In this document: positions 15,163-20,258 of the stretch, one piece after another
Position numbering within the stretch: position 1 is the first letter of the stretch
How the letters are laid out: the number at the start of each line of letters is the position of its first letter
IMG/VR virus record: IMGVR_UViG_3300037847_000920
Coordinates: 1 to 23,343 of that record
Direction: 5' to 3' (one strand)
From: a virus
Length of the DNA: 23,343 nt
Notes under the pieces: model-generated
Databases searched by the model: none
What the model was told of the DNA's origin: nothing
The model's input: only the letters and a program-made list of their open reading frames with translations
Position numbers and translations under genes: made by a program

Positions 15163-15338
15163 TAGTGTATTGTCTCCTTTTCTTTTGGTAATTGATGTTC
15201 TAGTTCGTATATTTCTCCTACTAATGTTAAAGCATACATATCAGCTATTTCTATAGCTCTATCAAGTGTTTCTGCTTTAATATATGGTCCTATTAAAGGT
15301 TTATTATCTTTAACAACTTCAGTCAGAAATATTTTCAT
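15162..15338 (-). CDS. Small conserved phage protein, 58 aa
   Basis: It starts at ATG 15338 within the last codons of small terminase and ends with a TAA overlapping the next ATG (TAATG). The product has MKIFLTEVVKDNKPLIGPYI then KAETLDRAIEIADMYALTLV and GEIYELEHQL, a beta-hairpin plus helix pattern I know from short marine phage proteins of the type 'GPxIxAxxxxxAxxxAxxxxxxLVGE'. No function is known to me. Small terminase itself overlaps its start by 20 bases, so the two are translated in different frames from one message. Confidence 0.78.
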   Translation of the reverse strand: MKIFLTEVVKDNKPLIGPYIKAETLDRAIEIADMYALTLVGEIYELEHQLPKEKETIH

Positions 15339-15753
15339 ATTCCCCTTCTTCTATATCTAAAGGTTGTTTATCTGGCATTAAAAATATACCACCACTATTA
15401 ACATTATGATTTACATCAACTCGTTCTACTTTACCTACACCTACTCTATCTAATAAAGTCTGTGCAGCAGCTAGTTTGTTATTAGCCTGTATGATAGGTT
15501 TCTTAGAATCCATAATTTCTACAAGTTTAAATGCTGCTTTAGGTGCAGAGTTGGCTAATACTTCCTGAGTAAGCTCAAGTATTTCAGACTTTAAAGTCTT
15601 TACAACATGATGATAATGAGAAGAATAACCAGCAAGTTCTGCAGCTTTCTTAGCATCGCCTTGTGTTTCTACAAGATGTGTAAGAAAAGACTGTTGTTTA
15701 TCGGTTAGTTCTCTTTTACGAGTGTTATTATCTATGCTTGGAAGTATAGCCAT
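15319..15753 (-). CDS. terS: Terminase small subunit (DNA recognition)
   Basis: With ATG 15753 the protein has 144 residues. LTDKQQSFLTHLVETQGDAK (16-35) and KAAELAGYSS (36-45) form the helix-turn-helix typical of small terminases. A helical middle follows (KAAFKLVEIMDSKKPIIQAN), then AAAQTLLDRVGVGKVERVDV and a C-terminal GGIFLMPDKQ, as in many Terminase_2-like proteins. The open frame continues upstream to 15849, but the first 32 codons coincide with a promoter, so the later ATG is chosen. The transcript would start about one base before this ATG, giving a leaderless message. Small terminase selects pac sites and loads large terminase, whose gene lies 3.8 kb downstream. Confidence 0.88.
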   Translation of the reverse strand: MAILPSIDNNTRKRELTDKQQSFLTHLVETQGDAKKAAELAGYSSHYHHVVKTLKSEILELTQEVLANSAPKAAFKLVEIMDSKKPIIQANNKLAAAQTLLDRVGVGKVERVDVNHNVNSGGIFLMPDKQPLDIEEGEYENISD

Positions 15754-15760
15754 GTGTTCT

Positions 15761-15789
15761 AGTATACACTTGTATTTAAGGTTTGTCAA
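15761..15789 (-). promoter_or_regulatory. Leftward sigma70-type promoter for the late operon
   Basis: On the minus strand TTGACA (15789-15784), 17-base spacer, TATACT (15766-15761). The ATG of terS begins 8 bases after the -10 box. It is the only strong promoter upstream of the late genes and is divergent from the promoter at 15816. Confidence 0.82.
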
Positions 15790-15815
15790 GTCTTTAAAAA
15801 TATTTGCTAAATGTA

Positions 15816-15844
15816 TTGACAAATTGGAATCTGAAGTGTATAAT
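15816..15844 (+). promoter_or_regulatory. Rightward perfect sigma70-type promoter
   Basis: TTGACA (15816-15821), 17-base spacer, TATAAT (15839-15844). Start is expected near 15851. It faces away from the late promoter, with 26 bases between the two -35 boxes, so the two could be co-regulated. It reads into two hairpins and then the large inverted repeat. Confidence 0.85.
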
Positions 15845-15847
15845 AAC

Positions 15848-15893
15848 ATTGTGCCCTCCCGGGTGCAATAGTACCTTTTCTGGTACTTTTTTT
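15848..15893 (+). terminator. Two hairpins at the start of the rightward transcript; the second looks like a terminator/attenuator
   Basis: ATTGTGCCC-tccc-GGGTGCAAT (15848-15869) pairs fully with two G-U pairs; the transcript should begin inside it. Next AGTACC-ttttct-GGTACT runs into seven T (15870-15893). From 15894 to 16035 no gene is seen, only AT-rich DNA with a weak hairpin near 15950-15985. The pair may attenuate early transcription or end an RNA of about 43 bases. Confidence 0.6.
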
Positions 15894-16035
15894 ATGCCTA
15901 AAATAAATCTGTTTAGGTTTGAAAGATATTGAAGTTTTTATAGCCGGGTCGTTAACTAGATTTTAAAATAACTGGTTAATGGTTGTTTTGTATAATTTTG
16001 TATGTGTATTAGATGTATATATGCATACCTAGGGT

Positions 16036-16699
16036 GGTCTCCTGCCCACCTACTCTTAACTTTATAGTCTGTAAAAATCCCAGACCACTGGCTGACTATG
16101 ACTTTGAAAGCTTTAGAGTTAATTAGACTTCCAAGTCTTGTTGTTCTAAATAAAGCAAGATAAAGTATCGATGGGCTTTTATTTTTTATAGCTTTCAGAA
16201 GTCAATCAGCCATTAATATTGTTGAAAGCTTATTCTTATAAAAGGCAGTAGACCATAAAGACAACTTAAAAAATTTGCTAGGCAAAAGAAATATCCAAGG
16301 TCATGTGTCATTACTCTTTTTTAGCTTTCAAAGTCTCCAATATGGCTCTTTGGATTGTGGGAAACTTGAATATAATCTGGTTTACACATGTCTAATAGTT
16401 TTAAAGTGCAGTTTATATCAATGTATTTCACTCATATTTCTTTTGCCCTCGCTTTTGAAAGTCTCTCTAACTCCTGCATTTGTGCCTTCCAACAATAAAA
16501 ATCCATAGTCTATTGTTGTCAGTCTGATTTTTACTTTTCCCATGAATGACACACATTGTTTGACAAATGTGTAACCCTCATGCTTTGCGTAGAAACTGTA
16601 TTCAACTAAATTATTTCATGTGTTAGGTATACCTTAAAACTATCATATGTCTTCTCCTTGCTTTATCATTTCCACATACTTGACTTAAAAAATCAAGAG
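16036..16699 (-). pseudogene. Left arm of the foldback: non-coding inverted copy of the two right-arm genes
   Basis: Read on the minus strand, this arm lines up with the right-arm genes and their flanks but cannot encode them. The relic of the first start, with its ribosome site (CAAGGAGAA, then ATG at 16646), reaches TAA after seven codons. The relic of the second start (ATG 16435) reaches TGA after five. Many small insertions and deletions break the frames. The outer non-coding flanks are matched as well as the genes, so this is an inverted duplication of a whole segment. The plus-strand frame 16275-16508 (TTG start, no ribosome site) looks accidental. Either it is an old duplicate in decay or it is kept as an antisense or structural arm. 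Confidence 0.75.
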
Positions 16700-16776
16700 T
16701 ATACTCGAATGCTCGAGCAACTTCTCTTGATTTTTTAAATCTAAGTATGTCTTCGGAAATGCACAAGGAGAAAACT

Positions 16777-16968
16777 ATGATACTAATAAGCTATACAAAC
16801 AATGAAACAATAAGTTTCAAATCAGTTTCTACTGCAAAGCAATACACATTTGACCTTTTACAATGTGACATTCACGCAGTAAAAATCAGAGTCAACAATG
16901 GCTCTGACTTCTCATTGTTGCAAGACTACATTGCAGCGTTATATAAACTTCCAAAAAGCGAGGGCTAG
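16777..16968 (+). CDS. Small unknown protein, 63 aa (right arm, first gene)
   Basis: The start is placed at ATG 16777 because AAGGAG lies six bases before it; the in-frame ATG at 16747 has no site and falls in the palindrome tip region. The product begins MILISYTNNETISFKSVSTA and ends ALYKLPKSEG. It looks like a small alpha/beta protein (strand, helix KQYTFDLLQCD, strand AVKIRVNNGS, helix LLQDYIAAL). No family is recognised. The ribosome site and start codon are complementary to the left arm, so in a long transcript they would be paired. The next gene starts four bases after its stop. Confidence 0.72.
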   Translation: MILISYTNNETISFKSVSTAKQYTFDLLQCDIHAVKIRVNNGSDFSLLQDYIAALYKLPKSEG

Positions 16969-16972
16969 AAAT

Positions 16973-17242
16973 ATGGAAAATACATTTGATATAAACGACT
17001 ATAAAGATAGACATGGAAACCCAGCAAGTTTCCCACAATGCAGAGCCATTGGATTAAAATTTGCTAAAAAAGGTAATGTCATGAATTGGAGATTACAAAA
17101 GCAAATTACTGGTTGTCTTTATGGTCTAGCTAAAGAGAATAAGCTTACTTTTAAAAAGGCTGATAGTCTTCTGAAAGGTAAAACATTACCAAAAGCTTAT
17201 TTCGATAAAATTAAGCTTTATTTAGAACAACAAGAAAGCTAA
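16973..17242 (+). CDS. Small helical protein, 89 aa (right arm, second gene)
   Basis: The start at ATG 16973 follows AGGG eight bases upstream; the longer frame from 16898 would run through the first gene. The product begins MENTFDINDYKDRHGNPASF, then PQCRAIGLKFAKKG, NWRLQKQITGCLYGLAKENK, LTFKKADSLLKGKTLP and a Lys/Glu helix. The pattern (Gln-x-x-x-Ile/Leu ... helix ... LTxxxAxxLL) recalls short three-helix phage proteins of the DUF3072 kind, but I am not sure. It is basic and may bind nucleic acid. It ends just before a terminator. Left-arm complementarity covers the whole gene, including a 20-base perfect block at its end. Confidence 0.75.
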   Translation: MENTFDINDYKDRHGNPASFPQCRAIGLKFAKKGNVMNWRLQKQITGCLYGLAKENKLTFKKADSLLKGKTLPKAYFDKIKLYLEQQES

Positions 17243-17250
17243 AACCTTAA

Positions 17251-17288
17251 AAACTCTATGGCTCTTCAAAGTCATAGAGTTTTTTTTA
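17251..17288 (+). terminator. Rho-independent terminator after the right-arm genes
   Basis: AACTCTATG (17252-17260) pairs with CATAGAGTT (17273-17281) around a 12-base loop, followed by a run of T to 17287. It closes the two-gene unit. The matching left-arm sequence keeps the loop (TTCAAAGTCATAG complement) but has lost the stem symmetry. Confidence 0.85.
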
Positions 17289-17362
17289 TGTCTGGGATTT
17301 TTTTTAAAATAAAGTTTTTTTAATGAGTAAGACTTTTTATTTTAGTAGGTGGGCAGAAGACC

Positions 17363-17640
17363 TTTAATTAACTATTTAAGTACTTAATTAAGTTATTTAT
17401 TTTTTTAAGGAAAACGGGGTGATTTGGTTGAGGGCGAAGTGTGTCAATTGTGTGAACTTTGTGTCAATTGTGTGAACTTTGTGTTAATTATGTGTCAATT
17501 GTGCAACATTTTGTGAATTTTATGCAACAATTTTGTGAATTTTATGTGAATTTTTTGTATAAAATTTAACAATCTTTTTTAAGTTTGTTTATTATTTTGA
17601 GGCAATTTAAAATTATTTTAATCTTAAAGTTGTGCTTAAT
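17363..17640. other. Candidate replication origin: AT-rich region with direct repeats
   Basis: No gene is seen. A 12-bp palindrome TTAAGTACTTAA (17376-17387) lies in AT-only DNA, then direct repeats (separate entry), then about 90 bases of almost pure A/T (17540-17635). Iteron-like repeats next to a melting region, at the change of coding strand and beside the foldback, fit an origin. This is an inference. Confidence 0.45.
17441..17555 (+). repeat. Iteron-like direct repeats (GTGTCAATTGTGTGAACTTT)
   Basis: Two perfect adjacent 20-base copies (17441-17460, 17461-17480) are followed by degenerate ones that keep GTGTTAATTA, GTGTCAATTGTGCAAC and repeated TTGTGAATTTTATG up to 17555. The core TCAATTGTG contains the palindrome CAATTG. 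No CRISPR spacing is present. Confidence 0.82.
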
Positions 17641-17777
17641 ACCTAGCAAACTTTAAACAAGACTTCTTCTCTTAAGGTTAAGCTTGTGGGAACAATGCTT
17701 GACTTTTGTTTCGGTCTGTGGCATTCTTTTAGGGCTCGGCAGGGCAACAACGAAACTTCGCTAAACTTTAAAAAAAT
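17641..17777 (+). other. Leader with possible H-type pseudoknot
   Basis: AATGC (17694-17698) pairs with GCATT (17721-17725). GTTTCG (17708-17713), inside that loop, pairs with CGAAAC (17751-17756) downstream, giving a pseudoknot ahead of the gene at 17778. No good promoter or ribosome site is seen; a weak TTGACT lies at 17699. Confidence 0.4.
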
Positions 17778-18032
17778 ATGGGGCATTGTATGAAATTAAA
17801 AACACACATCAATGGATATCCTGAAACAGTATTTACTGATTTTGAGGAAATGCAACGATATATCAACAAGTTAGGATTTGTTTACAAAGAACAAAATGCT
17901 TTCAAAGAAGACAGGTCTATTATATACAGACATAAAACTAATAAAAAGCACATCTTTGTCAAATCTATATTTGGGTATCTCTCGCCAACTACAATGGAGA
18001 TGGGAACTCTTTGGACTGTGCATGAATTTTAA
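17778..18032 (+). CDS. Small unknown protein, 84 aa
   Basis: The product starts MGHCMKLKTHINGYPETVFT and has DFEEMQRYINKLGFVYKEQN, SIIYRHKTNKKHIFVKSIFG and ends GTLWTVHEF. The pattern suggests a small alpha/beta fold. Neither start has a standard ribosome site: the first ATG (17778) is preceded by A-rich sequence, and the second (17790) has GGGG within the first codons. The shorter form is therefore possible. It follows the structured leader and precedes the promoter at 18061. I recognise no family. AT-rich codon use is like that of its neighbours. Confidence 0.65.
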   Translation: MGHCMKLKTHINGYPETVFTDFEEMQRYINKLGFVYKEQNAFKEDRSIIYRHKTNKKHIFVKSIFGYLSPTTMEMGTLWTVHEF

Positions 18033-18060
18033 TAGTTGTAATCTTTACTTATAACTTGTC

Positions 18061-18089
18061 TTGACAGCACAAACCAAAAATGCTATAAT
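18061..18089 (+). promoter_or_regulatory. Perfect sigma70-type promoter for the 18.2-19.3 kb genes
   Basis: TTGACA (18061-18066), 17-base spacer, TATAAT (18084-18089) within GCTA-TAAT-TAGC. Start is expected near 18096. It lies 29 bases after the previous stop and about 110 before the next ATG. Confidence 0.9.
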
Positions 18090-18124
18090 TAGCGAACAGA
18101 ACGACACAAAGATTTACCAATTTG

Positions 18125-18166
18125 ACTACTTTTAAAGGGTAAAAGTAGTAGTGCTAGGTATCACTA
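18125..18166 (+). promoter_or_regulatory. Leader hairpins before the coiled-coil gene
   Basis: ACTACTTTT-aaagggt-AAAAGTAGT (18125-18149) forms a 9-bp stem; its last base starts a second hairpin, TAGTG-ctaggtat-CACTA (18149-18166), so the two may compete. A CTGCC and T-run follows (18171-18179). It may protect the mRNA 5' end or attenuate transcription. Confidence 0.5.
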
Positions 18167-18206
18167 AAACTGCCTTTTTCAAACCATAAACTTAAAGGAG
18201 ATAGAT

Positions 18207-18518
18207 ATGGAATTTATTAAAAGAAAACTTATTGAATTACTTGGATTAAAGCATTTATATGCTGAAATTCAACAATTGAGAGATATGATTGATGAAGTAG
18301 ACTACAAAGCTGATGAAATAAAAAATGATTTAGAAAATGTAGAATACAGATGTGATGAAGTTGAAACAGAAACAGAAAGATTATGTAGTAATCTTGAAGA
18401 TGAATTAGAAACAAAAACAGAAGAAGCTTTATCAGATATACAAGAAGCAATAGAAAATTTCAATGAAATGAGAGAAGGATATGTGCTTGATGTTAAATTA
18501 ACAAGAGAGGTATATTAA
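18207..18518 (+). CDS. Coiled-coil protein, 103 aa, unknown
   Basis: AAAGGAG precedes the ATG. After a short basic start (MEFIKRKLIELLGLKHLYAE), residues about 20-90 are an almost unbroken acidic heptad-like helix (IQQLRDMIDEVDYKADEIKN, VETETERLCSNLEDELETKT). The C-terminus is DVKLTREVY. It is likely an oligomeric rod. The role is unknown. It heads an operon from the 18061 promoter; the next tiny membrane gene starts one base after its stop, so the pair may act at the membrane. Reverse-strand frame 18229-18450 is a shadow of the repetitive helix codons. Confidence 0.8.
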   Translation: MEFIKRKLIELLGLKHLYAEIQQLRDMIDEVDYKADEIKNDLENVEYRCDEVETETERLCSNLEDELETKTEEALSDIQEAIENFNEMREGYVLDVKLTREVY

Positions 18519-18519
18519 T

Positions 18520-18636
18520 ATGTTTAATGAATTCAGAGGGTTTCTTTCTAATATGAAAGGGTTAGAAAGATTTAATTGGTATGTGTTAAAGCCTATCGCT
18601 TTAATACTTGTAATAATTGCTTTAATTACTTTATAG
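18520..18636 (+). CDS. Tiny membrane protein, 38 aa
   Basis: ATG 18520 follows the coiled-coil stop by one base, with GAGAGG upstream. The product begins MFNEFRGFLSNMKGLERFNW and ends in one transmembrane helix (PIALILVIIALITL), with the C-terminus at the membrane. Basic residues before the helix place the N-terminus inside the cell. Size and topology are like small phage membrane anchors or antiholin-like peptides, but nothing defines it. Coupling to the coiled-coil gene suggests a shared complex. Confidence 0.75.
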   Translation: MFNEFRGFLSNMKGLERFNWYVLKPIALILVIIALITL

Positions 18637-18646
18637 GAGGTATAAC

Positions 18647-18856
18647 ATGGCAGATGTGACATTTCACAATGTAACTAAAATAGAAGTTCTTAAAAGAAAA
18701 GACCATAAAGGTTTTTCAGTTAGGGATTTAGTAATTCATAATGATGAGTGGAACTCAGAATTAGGTAAAAGAATTGCTACTCAAACAGAAATTAATTTAT
18801 TTCTTGATGACAAATCAGCAGGTAAATTAGTTTATAGTGATAAAACTTGTAGATAA
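18647..18856 (+). CDS. Small unknown protein, 69 aa
   Basis: It has a strong ribosome site (AGGAGG) that overlaps the previous stop. The product begins MADVTFHNVTKIEVLKRKDH and then reads KGFSVRDLVIHNDEWNSELG, with a C-terminal LFLDDKSAGKLVYSDKTCR. The alternation suggests a mostly beta fold. I do not recognise the family. It is in the operon from the 18061 promoter, third in line. The next gene starts 10 bases beyond its stop. Confidence 0.78.
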   Translation: MADVTFHNVTKIEVLKRKDHKGFSVRDLVIHNDEWNSELGKRIATQTEINLFLDDKSAGKLVYSDKTCR

Positions 18857-18866
18857 GGAGGTATAT

Positions 18867-19271
18867 ATGAGTAAAATAGTATATGGAAAAAGAACGACTG
18901 ATACAGTTCAATGTATTGATACTGCACCAATGAGTATTCAAAGACTTTGGAATGTATCAAATGCTCTAGGAATTAATATTATTAGAGTTAGAAAAACAAA
19001 GCATAGAAATGAATTGACAAGTGGAGATACATTTCTTGGCTATCATAAAGACAAGGTATCAATATACCAACAAAAGTCTAGTCCTAAAAAGCCTTTACAT
19101 TTTGTAAGACCAACGCCTTTAGGAAAAGATAATAGAGGTATGCAGATACTTGAAGTAGCAGACAACATTGATGTTCAAGATACTCTTGAAGTTATCAATG
19201 ACTATGAGTTCTATACTGCTAAAGGTATAAGAGCATGGTTAAGAATAGCATTCAATAGAGTGTTTGCGTAA
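18867..19271 (+). CDS. Unknown basic protein, 134 aa
   Basis: The start is placed at ATG 18867, where AAGGAGG lies at ideal spacing; an in-frame ATG at 18837 lies inside the previous gene. The product starts MSKIVYGKRTTDTVQCIDTA and contains RLWNVSNALGINIIRVRKTK, GDTFLGYHKDKVSIYQQKSS, HFVRPTPLGKDNRGMQILEV and a C-terminal helix FYTAKGIRAWLRIAFNRVFA. It is moderately basic with an alpha/beta look. No family or catalytic motif is recognised. It is the last gene of the operon; a leader with its own promoter follows. Confidence 0.78.
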   Translation: MSKIVYGKRTTDTVQCIDTAPMSIQRLWNVSNALGINIIRVRKTKHRNELTSGDTFLGYHKDKVSIYQQKSSPKKPLHFVRPTPLGKDNRGMQILEVADNIDVQDTLEVINDYEFYTAKGIRAWLRIAFNRVFA

Positions 19272-19302
19272 TCTGAAAAGACAGTAAAGCATAAACCTAA
19301 AA

Positions 19303-19331
19303 TTTAACTGTGTGGTTAAATGGAGTATAAT
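19303..19331 (+). promoter_or_regulatory. Probable promoter with an inverted repeat over the -35 box
   Basis: TTAACT (19304-19309), 16-base spacer, TATAAT (19326-19331). The palindrome TTTAAC-tgtgtg-GTTAAA (19303-19320) covers the -35 and half the spacer and could be an operator. It precedes a 130-base leader of the gene at 19473. Confidence 0.55.
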
Positions 19332-19363
19332 AATAAAAATTGGGATAATGTAGTCTTGAAGAT

Positions 19364-19445
19364 AGTCATCAGCAATCAGGAGTATGACTTTAAATCTACA
19401 GCTGATAGTAGTTGGCAGACCTGCTTAAAAAACTGCCACTTTTAT
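19364..19445 (+). promoter_or_regulatory. Structured leader with attenuator-like hairpin
   Basis: AGTCAT...ATGACT (19364-19369/19384-19389) is one stem. TGGCAG...CTGCCA (19413-19418/19433-19438), followed by CTTTTATT, looks like a weak terminator 28 bases before the ribosome site of the next gene. ATCAGC...GCTGAT is an alternative pairing. Confidence 0.45.
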
Positions 19446-19472
19446 TAACAGCTATACATACAGGAGATTATT

Positions 19473-19907
19473 ATGGCAAAACAAATGAGAATATGTGACC
19501 AAGATTTAATTATAAATAAAGTCATGAAAAGTGTAGAACAAGTAAGAAGAGAAGCCTATGAGAAAGATATTAAATCTCAACCAGAATGGAAACAGTTTCT
19601 TGCTGAAACTACAAAACATCAAAAAGAATATGACAAAATTGACAAGCTTAAAAGTAAATTAGCTACTGCAAGAGATAACCTTGAAGAAAGAATTAAAAAG
19701 TTTAATGAAAAACAAGGTTTTACAGGGTATAACGAGGGTATACAACAAGAAAACTATCACAGAGATAGACCTAGTATTCGTATAAATACTAATGGTTTAG
19801 ATTGGGATATTCGACAAGAAATTACTGAAGAAGTAAGATTTGCAGGTATGTCTGGAGATTTTAATGCTAAACAAATGATTGAAGATTTAGTAGCAAAATT
19901 TAGTTAA
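19473..19907 (+). CDS. Coiled-coil protein, 144 aa, unknown
   Basis: CAGGAG precedes the ATG. The product begins MAKQMRICDQDLIINKVMKS, has a long charged helix (about 25-82, including HQKEYDKIDKLKSKLATARD), then NEKQGFTGYNEGIQQENYHR, IRINTNGLDWDIRQEITEEV and ends with a short helix. Helical hairpin plus small C-terminal domain is a common layout for early phage host-control or DNA-binding accessory proteins, but no family is recognised. It stands alone between two promoters, so it is probably a single-gene unit. The stop is 8 bases before the next -35 box. Confidence 0.78.
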   Translation: MAKQMRICDQDLIINKVMKSVEQVRREAYEKDIKSQPEWKQFLAETTKHQKEYDKIDKLKSKLATARDNLEERIKKFNEKQGFTGYNEGIQQENYHRDRPSIRINTNGLDWDIRQEITEEVRFAGMSGDFNAKQMIEDLVAKFS

Positions 19908-19915
19908 ACTTTGAC

Positions 19916-19952
19916 TTGACAACGCCCTACTGTTAACTTATAATGGTAGGGC
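19916..19952 (+). promoter_or_regulatory. Perfect promoter with operator-like inverted repeat across the -10 box
   Basis: TTGACA (19916-19921), 17-base spacer, TATAAT (19939-19944). GCCCTAC (19924-19930) and GTAGGGC (19946-19952) are perfect inverted arms whose centres are 22 bp apart, two helical turns, flanking the -10 box. That fits a dimeric repressor site. It drives the genes from 19978. Confidence 0.88.
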
Positions 19953-19977
19953 AATTCACAACAACAAGGAGATATAA

Positions 19978-20256
19978 ATGACACACAATGACTTAAAAAA
20001 AGGTATGAGAGTTCAGCTAACACCTATACCTACTATTTCAAACCAACCTAGATTTGCTACTATTATGGACAACATTAAAGGTATAACTAGAATGGTTCAT
20101 ATAGAAGAACAAAATGGGTATTTTGGAGATATGGGTAGCGTATATGTTAGTGAAATAGAATATGTTTTGTTTCCAGATGATATGCCAGAAAAACTAGAAG
20201 TATCAGAAGCACATCAAAAGAAATTAGATTTATTAACACGAATACATTGGGGGTAA
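19978..20256 (+). CDS. Small protein with SH3-like pattern, 92 aa
   Basis: AAGGAG precedes the ATG. The product begins MTHNDLKKGMRVQLTPIPTI, then RFATIMDNIKGITRMVHIEE, NGYFGDMGSVYVSEIEYVLF and ends with a helix (HQKKLDLLTRIHWG). 'Kkgmrvql ... aTImDN.KG..R.v.Ie ... GsvYv.eI' is typical of small SH3-type barrels found in short phage proteins. Function is unknown. It is the first gene after the operator-bearing promoter, followed by two overlapping genes; the three form an operon. Confidence 0.8.
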   Translation: MTHNDLKKGMRVQLTPIPTISNQPRFATIMDNIKGITRMVHIEEQNGYFGDMGSVYVSEIEYVLFPDDMPEKLEVSEAHQKKLDLLTRIHWG

Positions 20257-20258
20257 AC

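Larger units (their letters stand above)
16036..17362. repeat. 1.3-kb imperfect inverted repeat (giant foldback), tip near 16710
   Basis: Left arm 16036-16699 and right arm 16724-17362 are reverse complements with small gaps over their whole length. Matching blocks (left/right): 16685-16699/16724-16738 (15 bp), 16652-16660/16764-16772 (9), 16589-16598/16823-16832 (10), 16564-16573/16843-16852 (10), 16523-16535/16878-16890 (13), 16445-16456/16954-16965 (12), 16354-16368/17025-17039 (15), 16249-16264/17113-17128 (16), 16226-16236/17136-17146 (11), 16137-16156/17215-17234 (20), 16096-16108/17265-17277 (13), 16073-16085/17290-17302 (13), 16036-16054/17344-17362 (18 of 19). Blocks stay in order, and paired coordinates always sum to about 33370-33425. 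The tip is CTCGA-atgc-TCGAG (16704-16717). Confidence 0.93.

Noticed and set aside
16275-16508. Plus-strand open frame of 77 codons in the foldback left arm
   Set aside because: TTG start without a ribosome site, no recognisable protein pattern, and it is explained as the complement of the right-arm genes.
16680-16705. Promoter TTGACT...TATACT at the foldback tip
   Set aside because: The spacer is only 14 bases, too short for sigma70; the sequences are explained by the tip palindrome.
16036-17362. Foldback as an insertion sequence or transposon with terminal inverted repeats
   Set aside because: Similarity covers the full arms rather than only the ends, no transposase pattern is present in either gene, and no target-site duplication is visible at the borders.
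17441-17555. CRISPR array
   Set aside because: Repeats are directly adjacent without spacers and degrade quickly; iteron-like repeats fit better.
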